Positions 49,525 to 61,199 of a DNA stretch of 64,000 bases are shown here, one piece after another. The translations under genes and the position numbers were made by a program. Origin of the DNA: Lingula anatina (lineage: Eukaryota > Brachiopoda > Lingulata > Lingulida > Lingulidae). The stretch spans positions 208,517 to 272,516 of the forward strand of contig NW_019775561.1 in assembly GCF_001039355.2 (NCBI RefSeq). The letters are read 5' to 3'. The number at the start of each line of letters is the position of its first letter. The stretch's first letter is position 1. The notes under the pieces are model-generated. The model was not told the origin of the DNA. It searched no databases and saw nothing but the letters and a program-made list of their open reading frames with translations.

Positions 49525-51911
49525 GTTTATTTATTTATTTATTATTATTATTATTATTATTTATTTATTTTTTTTTTTGTGAAAGAGTAGATGAGGAGAA
49601 ACCTTGTGCAGAGCCCATGTGGTTTTGGGTAGTTAATATTATTAAAAAAAAAACAGTTTTAAGCTAAAGTGAGCGTGCGTGTGTGTGTTTGGGAGGGGGG
49701 GAGGAGGGGGATAATAAATAATGGTATGATAAACGGAGAACCTAACAGAGAGAAATGAAGGTAAAGTTCACAAGGAAATATCAACCTCAAATTGTTTATT
49801 TGAAGGACTGAATTTAGAAAGAGAAGTAGCTTTGCAGGATAGACAGACTTAGGGTATGATTTTGGGACATTTTCAAACGCGGAATGGAATGAAATGAAAG
49901 CCCGGGTTCCCATATGATTAGGATAGGTTGGGATTAGTCGTAATATTGGGATTACATGCTGTATATGAGACGGGGAACGGACTACGGTTCCTAGCGGACC
50001 ACCATTCCCGTCCAGTGAGGCGGACAATATGACGTCGCTAGGCAGGTCCGACTTCATCTAATTACTGCAATATAACTCTAGTTTAGGATAATTTATTATG
50101 ACAGGCCAAATCAATGTGCAGTAAAATAGACTGCGCATTCCGCCCTAGTGGTTAGTAGAAGTTTAACCAACAAATAAAGAAACAGTTTGGATTTTAATTG
50201 CTACATTATCAACAGACCGGAGCTCGTCAACAAGGTAAAGGTTGGTCTTCACCGTATCCAAATACCCTATGACTGCCAAGAACTCGAGCATCATAACAAA
50301 ACCCTCGGAGATATTTGAGTATAATGTATAACAATCAGTTATATGTCAACGGTTTACCAAAAACTTTCACGAAAGTTAAATTTCGTTATCTAAGCAAAAT
50401 TTAATTAGACAATCATTTGGATACGGAATCCACACCTTTATGCTAAGTTAGGTCAAAGAAGTAATATTTAAGAGAAACCTCGCCGGGAGAGCGTCGTAAA
50501 GTAGTATCTGCCATTTTATACTCTGTTAGGATATTGGCAGTTAAAATGCTTTGAATTCTGCAAATATTTTTTTCTTACAAACGATCAACTCATATCTGCA
50601 AACAATTTTGAGCAGCGCTTTTATTCCAGATACCATGTCTAATAGACTCATGGTAAAGAAAACACAAAATACCGGTGAAGATATACATATCTTTAATTTT
50701 TTTTACCATTTTTTTTTTCGAATTTGAGCATGCATCCCCTCAAATCTCTGAAATCTGATGTTACACAGTGTTTTCCCCAGAAGTTAGAAATGTCCATCAT
50801 AAGAAAAAAAAATCTACACACCACAACTAGCATCAGCAAGGCATTGGGGTGGGGCAACCTTTTTGACTAAGAGTACATACTTATTAATTCGCATTAATTC
50901 GAAGATGTTCCCACATCTGTGACGATGAAACATTCCATCCGTCCAACCATACAGTATCTTGCTATGCCTGTTTGATGAAAACGCGTTGCGTTTTTGGGCC
51001 AAAGTACGGTTGAACACGGATAGACGGTCAAACAACAAGGTTACACGGTTAGATACAGGTATAAGTTTTTTATTTATTCATTTATTTATTTATTTATTTA
51101 TTTTTTTTTTTTTTACAAACGATAATCTCGTATCTGTTAGCAAATTTGAACAGCGCTTTTATTCCAGATACCATGTCTAACATAACATATGGTACAGAAA
51201 ACGCAAAATACCTTGAAGATAAACATTTTTAAAGATATACATATCCTTAATTTTTATGCCTTTTTTTCGAATTTACAGCATGCACCTCCTCAAATCTATG
51301 AAATCTGATGTTCCACATTGATTTCCACACAGGTTAATAATGTCCATAAAGTAAAAAAAAAAAAATCTCCAAATTTACACACACAACTAGCATCAGCGTG
51401 GCATTGGGGTGAAACAACCTTTTTGACTAAGAGTATTTATGATTTATATATTTATTAATTCGCATCAATTCGAAGATGTTCCCAAATCTGTGGCGATTAA
51501 TTTTCCATTCGTGCAACCATACAATATCTTACTACGGCTGTTTGACGAAAGCGTGCCGCGTTTTCGGGCCGGCTAAGGTTAATATAACCAATAACGTTAA
51601 GATAGCTTTATGGTTTTGTTACAAAACTTTCTGTGGTTGCTGGGAATTTGTTCCACAACTGGGGTACTTTCTTTACAACTGAAATATCTTCTAAGGTGAA
51701 ACATTAAAATATTCATTAGTTTTCATTAAATGATAATAGGGCGAAAAAGCGTATTTTGTGACAAGACCAAAACCACAAATGGCATTATTGGGACAAACTG
51801 TGAGCGATAAAAAGACCACGTTGATATACATGTACTATGAGCATTTCTGTAAAATTCCACTTCCACAATCTTTAAGACAGACTGGGTTGGACTGGAAACC
51901 AACACAAATAT

Positions 51912-51940
<29 letters not shown>
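48760..51940. other. Intergenic region downstream of RPL30
   Basis: No coding gene recognised. It contains ATT and TTTA simple repeats (49490-49575, 51070-51105) and a two-copy tandem duplication (50577-51580). Confidence 0.65.
50577..51580. repeat. Two-copy tandem duplication, unit about 540 bases
   Basis: 50577-51017 and 51118-51580 align over their length with indels; shared markers are TTTATTCCAGATACCATGTC, GGCATTGGGGTG and ACCTTTTTGACTAAGAGTA. No conserved reading frame seen. Confidence 0.85.

Positions 51941-51969
<29 letters not shown>
51913..51969. repeat. (TTA)n microsatellite
   Basis: About 19 units; an inverted counterpart lies at 57821-57875 at the same distance from gene 2. Confidence 0.93.
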
Positions 51970-52697
51970 CTTTTGATGCCAAATGGCATAAAAAATTGAG
52001 TGAAAAAAATACTTGTATTAAAATTACATGTACTTTAAGTGACAAGGTAATTTTAAAGCACATTAAGTACATAAAATACTTTTTTTGTGGTAGAATGTCA
52101 ATCTCACTTCTTTTGGTGTCAAATTGTAAAGCTCCCAAAAGTTACGAGAGATAAAAGTAACCTTTGTTTATATTAAATCGTAAATCTCACTTCTTTGCTA
52201 TTAAACTGTCAATCCTTAAAAGAATCGCAAGCCAGAAAAGTCACCCCTAATAATATTCATTAAAAAATAAGATAACATGAACTTAATATGAGACACAACA
52301 GCATTTTTAACACGATTTTTGACCTTATCTGAATCCCAGACAGCGTTTATATCATTATTTGTCCAGATAAATGCCATGAATTGACGTCAAAAAAGTCAAA
52401 TGTCCTTTTTCCACTGGCCATTATACCTTGACACAACTTTAAAGAGTAAACTGATTTTAAAACACCATAGGTTAATGTCTTTTTAACTGTGTGCTAGCTC
52501 ACCTTCATAATGGACATGCAGTTAGTCCAATCAGCTTTCATTTCGACTTTCTCATATCATTGTCCCCTGCATAATTATACCGTATTTGTTGGTATAAATA
52601 TAAGTTCCCTCTAAAGTTTTTCTCAAATAAGCCAAATCGGGTTTAAGTTTGCACAGCCAGGGGAAGAAATAACGGTTCGAAAAACTGCAGGAAAAAG
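51940..52697 (+). promoter_or_regulatory. EGF-peptide gene 1 promoter block
   Basis: About 750 bases that recur upstream of gene 2 (inverted, about 57422-57890) and gene 3 (58850-59551). They include GACAAGGTAATTTTAAA, AGTCCAATCAG, ATTATACCGTATT and TATAAATA at 52593-52600, about 100 bases before the start codon. A (TTA)n tract (51913-51969) marks the distal edge. Confidence 0.75.
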
Positions 52698-53011
52698 ATG
52701 AAGACGTTTTTGATTGTTGCCTTGTGTCTGAGCTTGCTGTTTGTGGGTAAGTTTTACATGAGCAAACATAACGCCAAATTGCTTGATATCATTTAAAAAC
52801 TGTCTCCTGATCTCCTGCCATGCACCAGTATGGCACTGATCTTAAAGGATACATGTAACAGCTGTTCATCTTGTCGGGAAAAGGCATAAAGCTGATTTGC
52901 CTTGGGTAAAAGAGATTTTCCCTTGCTTACCAATAAAATTAAACCTTTCCAACATTCAAGGTTTTTTCAAAGTTTGGTTTTTGTAATAATCTCTAAAATT
53001 TCCAGACTAAT

Positions 53012-53082
<71 letters not shown>

Positions 53083-53325
53083 TGCCCTAACACGTGCCGT
53101 TGCAATTCAGTTTTGTTCAGTGAAAGTTGATAATTAAGAACTGGCAGAATTATACATTATTCATTATAATTCTCTGTAAGTTGGAATCTTTTAGTCATTA
53201 AGTCTTTAGGAAATCCCACATCTGATAACAAGAGAGTGTGTTGTCAGTGCCAGGAGATTACCTATTCTTGATTTATTTCCAAACATCATAAATATATTTG
53301 TTTACAGGCACACAAACACGTGTAT

Positions 53326-53364
<39 letters not shown>

Positions 53365-54163
53365 CAGACTGATTTATTGTATACAGCGACTTTTATTTTG
53401 TCGTATACCCTTCTATATTTTGAATATAGTTTTCATTTCAATTGAGACACATGTCCTGTATATGATTAAACATAGGGCGCATTCAGAACTAGTTGATGTG
53501 CGGATTTACTAGGCCGCGGATCAAAAATGGCGCAAAGCAATTAAATTTCGCCGCGCTTTCAAGTGGATCTAGCCATATTCGACCCGTGGATCAGTTAGTC
53601 CATGGATCAACTGGTTATGAATGCTCTCTTATATTTGCATTTAGCCACTCTTTCAAATAATACAGTGAGATAATATTTATTGTATCTTTTTTATTTTCAG
53701 CAGGCAACGCAAAACCACCTTTCTGTGGCAAAAACGCAGTATGCGTGAGGTTTGAACCAAACTTTAAGGTTCGATATAACGGCGCCTGTAAAGCACCAAA
53801 GTGGGAATGTATGTGCCCGCCAGACTACAGTGGTGACCCGTACGACGAATGCTATACGGAGACAAGTATGTAGACAGTAACCGCACACTGCATGGAAATC
53901 AAAACTAGTATCAGACACGCGTCCTACCTTAATCTGCACAACTGAAATATCCTAATATTGCTCTCTCTCTCTCTCTCGCCCCCCCTCTCTCTCTCCCCTA
54001 AATACATACACAAAAATATCTAAAATATTAAAATATAAATTGGTGATATGTGTCACATTATGTCACACATGGCGGAAAATTGTTATCGTTGCACGACTTT
54101 CTTCACAGTTGAAATATTATAATTAAAATTATTTATTTTCCTTTTTTTTATTTTTCAGAATAA
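52698..54163 (+). CDS. Secreted single EGF-like domain peptide, gene 1
   Basis: Exons 52698-52746 (signal peptide MKTFLIVALCLSLLFV), 53701-53865 and 54159-54163, the last giving Lys and TAA. The mature part is about 55 residues with six cysteines spaced C-x5-C-x14-C-x6-C-x1-C-x11-C, the EGF-like pattern with the typical GDPYDEC end. If the second intron is retained, a TAG at 53871-53873 ends the protein two residues later. It is presumably exported and may act as a ligand or matrix peptide, but nothing here shows the target. AATAAA at 54380-54385. Genes 2-4 are paralogues. No named family recognised. Confidence 0.82.
53017..53078. repeat. (TA)n microsatellite in intron 1 of EGF-peptide gene 1
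   Basis: About 31 AT units. Confidence 0.95.
53331..53361. repeat. (CA)n microsatellite
   Basis: About 15 CA units; the paralogous intron of gene 3 carries a CA tract at 59979-60001. Confidence 0.93.
53475..53628. mobile_element. Palindromic MITE-like element, ATTCAGAAC family, copy 2
   Basis: GCGCATTCAGAACTAGTTGA at the left and ATCAACTGGTTATGAATGC at the right are inverted; inner parts GATCAAAAATGGC and GCCATATTCGAC also pair. Lies in intron 1 of EGF-peptide gene 1. Confidence 0.75.
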
Positions 54164-54434
54164 AAGCAGGAAGAAAAGAATGACGAAATACTATAGCGAA
54201 ATACAGATACTATAGCTTCAATGGGACAAACTATAAAAATATATAAAAAACATGGTGATCTTTTATTACTATTAAACTTCTGTAAAACCACTAAGAAACT
54301 GTGGTGTACCAAATATCACTTCACATCCTATATAATAATTCGTTTGTTTTTACGGGGGATTAAAATATGTGTAATAAGTAATAAAATGTTCGCTGAAAAC
54401 GGATATTTGTGTTTGTTTTATATATTCAACTTCG

Positions 54435-54436
<2 letters not shown>

Positions 54437-54485
<49 letters not shown>
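54437..54485. repeat. (ATT)n microsatellite
   Basis: About 16 units just past the gene 1 polyadenylation signal. Confidence 0.93.
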
Positions 54486-54486
<1 letters not shown>

Positions 54487-55393
54487 AATTAATAAAATTG
54501 GCCCCATACCAAAATTTTGGACACGATAGAGAAAAGTGTACAGAATTAGCTAGAGGTATATCTATGAATACTAGTAATAATCAATTAGTGGTAGAGATCT
54601 CGTCGCCTATATATCTTAAAAATTTAGTGAGTGTGTTCATGATAAAAAATTTTGTGATCAATAAAATTATTATCAATGATATTATTATTATTTCAACGTC
54701 ACCTATATCGTTACTGAGAAATATACTTAAGTATTAGGCAGCACATCCATATTTTATTAAGAAATAATAATAATAATAATAATTATTATTACAATTATTA
54801 TTAAAGATTGATTCATAAATTCGGTGCACATGTATCTTTATTACTCAATAATTCTTTAAATGAAAACTGAGCATGAAGCTCCATAAGTGGCAGTAGCCGT
54901 TCCAAAAAGCAAGTTTTATACCTCATTTATTTATGTTTATGTTTATTTATTTATCTATTTATTTCTTCTTTCATTTACTTTCTATTCATTTATGCATTTT
55001 TGCGCTTTTTTTTCTCATGTAATCATTCATTTTCAAAAGTGCCTGTGCTACAGTAACATCTCTTTTGATATAAGCGTATAAACAACAAACTGGAATCTTT
55101 TGTAGAATAATAATGAATAGAATTAATAAAGCAAACACCCATATTCGTTTTCATCGCACATTTTATTACCTATTATATACTTTCGAGTTCCCCTATTAGA
55201 CAAAATTCGCATGTTTGACCAACGTATTCTTGTCTGTAAAGGATGTTAATTAATCTTTGGCAAATTACAGTGGTTTTAGTGGATATTGCTGTGAGATTTT
55301 ACAGTAACTTAATACTAATAATAGAGCACCATGGTAATTTTGTAGTCTGCAGTCTGTCCCAGTGAAGTTATAGTAATTGTGATTTTCGCAGTG

Positions 55394-57421
55394 TCACATT
55401 AAACGGCTTCCCATCCTTCTTTTATTCTGAAAAATAAAACCAAGTGAACAAATTTTAATTATACGTGTATTACCTTAACTTTCAACTGTGAAGAAAGTCG
55501 TAGATCGGGTATTGTCAATTTTCTTAATCCATCCTGGGAACAAAGTCTCAAAGTAATAGCAGAATTTTTAAAGACTGCTGTTAAAATTCATAGTTCACCT
55601 GCAATTTAGTACATCACGGCCACTAATTGTTGATGATGCTGTAAATAGCTTAATTAATTAATTAATTAATTAATTAATTAATTTTATAGCATTACATGCA
55701 TTAACACGTGTAATTTAGCATACTACATTTGTAAACATATATAAATGTATATCCTTATATATTGTGCAAATAATGTAGTCTAGTGATCCCGCAAATGTAT
55801 TCATATCAATCAGTGCTCAATAAACTTATTATTGTTATTATTATTATTATTATTATAGAACGAGACTTAAATGGAATATCTGTTAGATACTAGTTTTGAT
55901 TTTCTAAGCAGCGTGAGTTTATCCTCTACATACTTTTCCCATTCCCCCCTGAAAACATTCGTCGTACGGGTCACCATAGTAGTACGGCAGGCACAGACAC
56001 TCCCACATTGGTAGTTTACAGGCACCGTCATATCGAATCTGAATGTCGGGTTCAAACCTCACGCATACCGCGTTCTTGCCACAGAAAGGTGGCTTTGCGT
56101 TGCTCGCTGTAAATACAAAAAAGGATTAATGAATATCTCAAAAAGTGGACCTTTTACCATATAATCCCCATCTACCTAGGTCAAATTTTTTCTAAAGTGG
56201 ACCTTTTAACAGCAAACAGAGTCCTACCATTCTAGGGTCCGGCGGACCCGGTGTTTTAAAACTGAGAGTCCGGCGGACTCCCTGTCTCGAAATAAAGTCA
56301 ACTCCAGTATGGGACTCGAACCAACATATTGTTAAATTACTATAGCATACTTCCCTGTCATTGGATACCATAGAAGACTCATCACCAGTGTCGCTGTCCA
56401 ATACACCACCAGGTCGTTGTGCAAACCACCGCCGTTTTGTTATATTATATTTACTTGCATCAAGGGTTTGCTTTATTATAATTCTATTATACCCAGATTG
56501 TCAATATAAAGCGCTTTTACTAAATATCTACTGTTCTACAGTAGGACCCTAGCTTTTAGACCCAGTTCTTCTGTATGACGGGCGGACTCTGTGTTTCGTG
56601 ATAGCTGTCATGAAACGTGGGGTCCGGTTAAATGCAGGGTCCGGGGGACCCTATATATTATATCCAATTACCATACGGACCCCTGGTTTCTGAAATAACG
56701 GGTCCCGGACTTTCTGTCATGGGGGACCTTCTGGTACATGACAGGGGTCCTTTTGAACCCCCCGAACCCCCCCCCCCCCGACTACGGGCCTGTCACTGTA
56801 TTATTTGAAAGAATGGCTGAATGCAAAACTAAGAGAGCATTCACACCCAGTTGATCCATGGACTAACTGATCCGCGAGTCAAATATGGCGTGACGAAATT
56901 TAATTGCTTAAAGGCGTGACAAAATTTAAGTGCTCTGCCCATGCTGGGGCAGTGTGCGTGGAACCCATTATCAAATACGCGCCATTTTGATCCGCGGACT
57001 AGTAAGTTCGCACGTCAACTGGTTCTGAATGGGCCCTGTTGAATCAGTTAAATATATAAAGGACATGTATATGAACTGAATTGAAAAGTAAATGTAAAAT
57101 ATAGAAGGGTAAACGATAAAATAAAAGTCGCTGAATACAACATATCAGTGTGTGTTTTGTGTGTACGTGTGCGTTTGCACGCACGTGTTTGTGTGTGTGT
57201 GAGAGTGTGTGTGTGTAATCAAATGTATTTATGATGTTTGGAAATAAATTAATCATGGCACTTTTCTCGCCAAAATGAACAGTTTTTATCAGCGCCCTGC
57301 AATTTTAAAAATGCAAAATTTCCATTTTGATATCAAGCAATTTGTCGTTATACTTGGACATGTAAAACCTACCCACAAACAACAAGCTAAAACACAAGGC
57401 AACAATCAAAAACGTCTTCAT
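55394..57421 (-). CDS. Secreted single EGF-like domain peptide, gene 2 (inverted, altered 3' end)
   Basis: Minus strand. Exon 1 57373-57421 (MKTFLIVALCFSLLFV, donor GTAGGT), exon 2 55934-56106 (NAKPPFCGKNAVCVRFEP to YYGDPYDEC), then exon 3 from 55426. The cysteine spacing is the same as gene 1. After the last Cys the sequence differs: FQGGMGK. Exon 2 ends in phase 0 instead of phase 1, so exon 3 is read in another frame and adds NKRRMGSRLM before TGA at 55396-55394. If the last intron is not removed, TAA at 55921-55919 gives a different tail (VCRG) with a seventh Cys. AATAAA on this strand near 55159-55167. Shares its promoter block with gene 1 in inverse orientation. Confidence 0.75.
55652..55684. 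repeat. (TTAA)n microsatellite
   Basis: Eight TTAA units in gene 2 intron-exon neighbourhood, between exons 2 and 3. Confidence 0.9.
56190..56795. repeat. GC-rich insertion with repeated GTCCGGCGGAC motifs in gene 2 intron 1
   Basis: The motif GGTCCGGCGGACC and variants recur (56236-56282, 56580-56660, 56690-56750), and the right edge CGACTACGGGCCTG (about 56780-56793) matches the end of the CAG...CTG elements. It is probably an element or nested elements; left edge not found. Confidence 0.55.
56833..57036. mobile_element. Palindromic MITE-like element, ATTCAGAAC family, copy 3
   Basis: GAGCATTCACACCCAGTTGA and TCAACTGGTTCTGAATGGGC are inverted ends; GAGTCAAATATGGCG and CGCCATTTTGATCCGCGG pair inside. 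Lies in intron 1 of gene 2, the counterpart of the intron hit in gene 1. Confidence 0.75.
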
Positions 57422-57819
57422 CTTTTCCCTGAAGTATTTCAAACCGTTATTTCTTCCCCTGGCAGTACAAACTTAAACCCGATTTGGCTTATTTGAGGAA
57501 ACTTTAGAGGGAACTTATATTTATACCAACTAATACGGTATAATTATAAAGGGGATAATGATATTAGAAAGTCGAAACGTAATCTGATTGGACTAATTTC
57601 AAGTCCATTATCAGGGTGCGTCAGCACACAGTTAAAAAAACATCAAGCTATGGTGCTTTAAATTTGGGCATGTCTTTAAAACTGTCATGGTGTTGACAGG
57701 TGCAAAAAGTTCGTCAGGGGTTGGTAAATTTGACTTTTAAATATACATGTGTGTCATTTCAATACAAGTATTTTTCCACTAAATATCTCAATTTTTCCTG
57801 TAATTTGGCCTCAAAAGAA

Positions 57820-57881
<62 letters not shown>

Positions 57882-57890
57882 TAGATAAAT
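57422..57890 (-). promoter_or_regulatory. EGF-peptide gene 2 promoter block
   Basis: Inverse copy of the gene 1/3 upstream block, with TATAAATA (57525-57518), ATACGGTATAATTAT and GATTGGACTAATTTC, and a (AAT)n tract at 57821-57875 at the distal edge. Confidence 0.75.
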
Positions 57891-58099
57891 ATTTTACTTC
57901 TGTGTTACACGTTTTTCTAATTTGGTTAAATGACCTTCACTCTATACGAAAGTTCAAACCTATTAATAATTTCACTGGGACGATTTGTGTTGCAACTCAT
58001 GACATTCTCCCCTTAATTAGATAAAAAAATGAATGCCAAAGGTAACAGAATAAGTGAACTGAACAACCATAACCGCTTTCAGTACACATTTATTATCTA

Positions 58100-58420
58100 C
58101 CCCATCCCATAAAACTGAAAACTTCACAAACACATTTCTGTGTATAGAAATTGAATCAATTTTGTCTTTCTTAATGATTGTGGCAGTGGGATTTTACAGA
58201 AACGTAACGCACATAATAGATCACCGCAGCCTTTTTATCACTCGTAACTTGCCATCATGAAACTATTTGTGGTTTTGAACGTGTCACGTGGTACGGTTGT
58301 ACGTCCGTTTTAAAACTAAAAATAAAAACAAGTGGGTAGATTTTAATATATTTTTGTGTTAATTTGTTTATCCTAACACACACAAGATACTTGGACTGTG
58401 AAGAAAGTCGTGATACAAAC
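58100..58420 (-). pseudogene. Decayed EGF-peptide gene fragment (3' part only)
   Basis: It aligns with 55260-55500 of gene 2: GATTTTACAGAAACGTAA, CACATAATAGATCACC, AAAACTAAAAATAAAAACAA (exon 3 acceptor region) and CTGTGAAGAAAGTCGTG (intron 2). No cysteine-coding exon 2 or signal exon is present, so it is a broken copy on the minus strand. Confidence 0.6.
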
Positions 58421-58849
58421 CAATTTTTTACATTTTTTTCGTCTTGGAGGTTTTTGCTATGCGTTAGGCATAGGCCTAACACCAACGCTCTACACGTACA
58501 TTGTAATGTACGAGAAGGCATTTTATTACTTTTGTAATTAATTTTGCTGAACAGAATTTGATTTGCAACAGCACGTGTGTGGATACCCTCTACCAGGGCC
58601 ATATATTAATTTTTCAGAAGATATTCGCAGATATGTCTTTAGATAAATAGACGGTCATTTGGTTCTCTGTGAACCTGTAACTTAAATTGTCTCTGCCCAC
58701 TGGCATTTAGGGGTTGAAGCATATTCTTCGTTTGCCAGCTAGGCTGCATCCTCCCCAGGAGGGTGAGAACGTCAAAATAATCGACAAAATATTTCAGTCT
58801 TACGCAAACCGCACCCAATTTTAAACTTCACTGTCTTATTAAAAAGACA

Positions 58850-59551
58850 ATTTATTATTATTGTTATTTCCTTTTGTGGCCAAATGTCAAAGAAAATTGA
58901 CATATTTAGAGAAAAAGATACTTGTATTAAAACAACATATACTTGAACTGACAAGGTGATTTTAAAACACGTACATAAAATACTATTTTTGTGGTAGTTT
59001 TTCAATCTCACTTCTATTGGCATCAAAGTGTGAAGGTTCCAAAAGTAACGAGAGGCAAAAGTTACTTTCTTATATTAAATTGTTAATCTTACTCTTCTGG
59101 TATTACACTGTCAATCCTTTAAAAAACAGCAAGCTAGAAAAGTCATCCTTAATAGTATTCAGTGAAGAAATAAGATACCACGAACTTAATGTGAGACACC
59201 ATAGGAATACAAGACAACGTTTTTATCATTATTTAGCCAGATAAATACCATAAATTTAAATTTACCACCCCCCGGCGAATTTTTTGTACCTGTCATCACC
59301 TTGACAGTTTTAAAGACATGCCGAAATTTAAAGCACCATTGCTTGATGTTTTTTAACTGTGTGCTGACGCACCCTGATAATGGACTTGAAATTAGTCCAA
59401 TCAGATTACGTTTGACTATCTCATGTCATTATCTACTATGTAATTATACCGTATTAGTTGGTATAAATACAAGTTCTGTCTAAGATTTTCTCAAATAAGC
59501 CAAATCGGGTTTAAGTTTGCATCAGCAAAGGAAGAAATCTCCAGGGAAAAG
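58850..59551 (+). promoter_or_regulatory. EGF-peptide gene 3 promoter block
   Basis: Closely follows the gene 1 block, including TGACAAGGTGATTTTAAA, TTAGTCCAATCAGATTACG, ATTATACCGTATTAGTTGG and TATAAATA at 59462-59469. Confidence 0.75.
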
Positions 59552-60275
59552 ATGAAGACGTTTTTAATTGTTGCCTTGTGTCTGAGCTTGCTGTTTGTGG
59601 GTAAGTTTTTCGTATTTTTATAAGTATATCGACAAATCGCTTTAATATGAAAATGGAAATTTCGCTTTTTATAAACTGATCTCCTTTCATGTACCAGTAG
59701 GGCACCGACCTTTAAAGGATACATTTAACAACTGTTCATTTTGTCAGGAAACGTGGCATACAAGTGATTTTCCTGGGGTAAACGAGGATTTTTCCGTGCT
59801 TCCGAAATGAAATTAATCCATTCAAGCTTTTTAAGTTTTGTTTTTGTAATTATCTCTTAAAATACCAGAATGTAACACGAATTATTCATTATCATTTGTT
59901 ATAAGTTGGATTTATGTCCAGTGCCAGGAGAGCATCTATTCTTGATTTATTTCCAAACATCCTGAATGCATTTGTTGGCACACACACACACACACACACA
60001 CCGATTTATTCAACTACTTTTATTTTGTCGCATGTATACGTTGAATTACTTTTCAATCTAATTCAAATTCATTTCTATTCACTATTTTATCTTTTCCATT
60101 TTCAGCAGCCAACGCAAAGCCACCTTTCTGTGGCAAAAATGCGGTATGCGTAAGGTTTGAACCCAACTTGCAGGTTCGATATGATGGCTCCTGTAAACTA
60201 CCAATGTGGCAATGTTTGTGCCTGCCATACTACTATGGTGATCCGTACGACGAATGTTATACGGAGACTCCGTGA
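59552..60275 (+). CDS. Secreted single EGF-like domain peptide, gene 3
   Basis: Exons 59552-59600 (MKTFLIVALCLSLLFV) and 60106-60275, ending in TGA. Peptide: NAKPPFCGKNAVCVRFEP, RYDGSCKLPMWQCLCLPYYY, GDPYDECYTETP. Same six-cysteine EGF-like spacing as genes 1 and 2; the third loop is closer to gene 2. The stop precedes the old exon 2 donor (GTATGT, from 60281), so exon 3 (from 60882) is untranslated. AATAAA near 61119. An inverted-repeat element sits in its second intron. Confidence 0.83.
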
Positions 60276-60328
60276 GACAAGTATGTAGAGAGTCAACTCA
60301 CACTTTTTGAAAATGAAAACTACATGTA

Positions 60329-60607
60329 CAGGCCTACCCAACTACCAGACTCGGCACATAAGGATCCTGAATTAACCGATATATCGGACCACACTACCCG
60401 TTTTCAAGGTGTGTGTGTCAGATCGCATTTCGGAGTATCATGCCCCAGAACAAATTCTGTAGGACGACCGCGGGCTCATCCTGTCGGTGTTCTGACTGAT
60501 ACTTCGAAATGCGATCTGACATACACCTTGAAAACGGTATAGTGTGGTCCGATATACCGGTTAATTCAGGATCCTTATGTGCCCAGTCTGGTAGTTGGGT
60601 AGGCCTG
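60329..60607. mobile_element. 279-base long-palindrome MITE, ATGTA target duplication
   Basis: It starts CAGGCCTACCCAACTACC and ends with the inverse; most of its length is one imperfect hairpin (for example GGATCCTGAATTAACC against GGTTAATTCAGGATCC). ATGTA flanks both sides (60324-60328, 60608-60612). High arm identity suggests a recent insertion. Lies in intron 2 of EGF-peptide gene 3. Confidence 0.88.
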
Positions 60608-61199
60608 ATGTAGTATCTAGCACTCGTCCCAGACAGCAAATGTACGTGATACAAGCCGCTTCATTTATTTCTCTACACGTGTTTTTGTTATCATGTTTAT
60701 GAAATATTTAAATAAAAAACATACTAAAATCTAGCTCGGTGTTATGTCACATATGGCGAAAAATAGTTGTTCGTTCCATGACTTTCTTCACAGTTGAAAT
60801 ATATTCTGAGATAATTGAATTATAATTAAGTCAAAATAATACACGTATAATTAAATTTTATCATTTCGTTTTATTTTTCAGGATAAAAGAGAGACGGAAA
60901 GCTGTTTTAATGTGACACGGAATTAACCACAAATACTATAGCTTTATTAGGACAGACGGCGGAATATAAAAAGAGCATGGTGATTTATTATTGGCTTAAA
61001 GTTTCTGTGAAACCCCAATGCAATAGCCATTTAGAAAAATTCGCAAGTTGTACTATTATTAGTTCGTCATATGTGTGAATTTTGTCCTTATTGGGGACTG
61101 AAAGAAGTATAATAAGTAATAAAATGTTCTCTAAAAACGGATATGGGTGTTTGCTTTATTTATTTTAATTTTATATTCCTAATTTTTTAATAAATAGAT

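Noticed and set aside
56192-56450. tRNA-like signal on the minus strand (GGTTCGAGTCCC resembling a B box, with a TGGTGGTGTATTGG-like A box)
   Set aside because: The T stem does not pair and the box spacing is too long for a tRNA. It could be a tRNA-derived SINE relic, but the evidence is thin.
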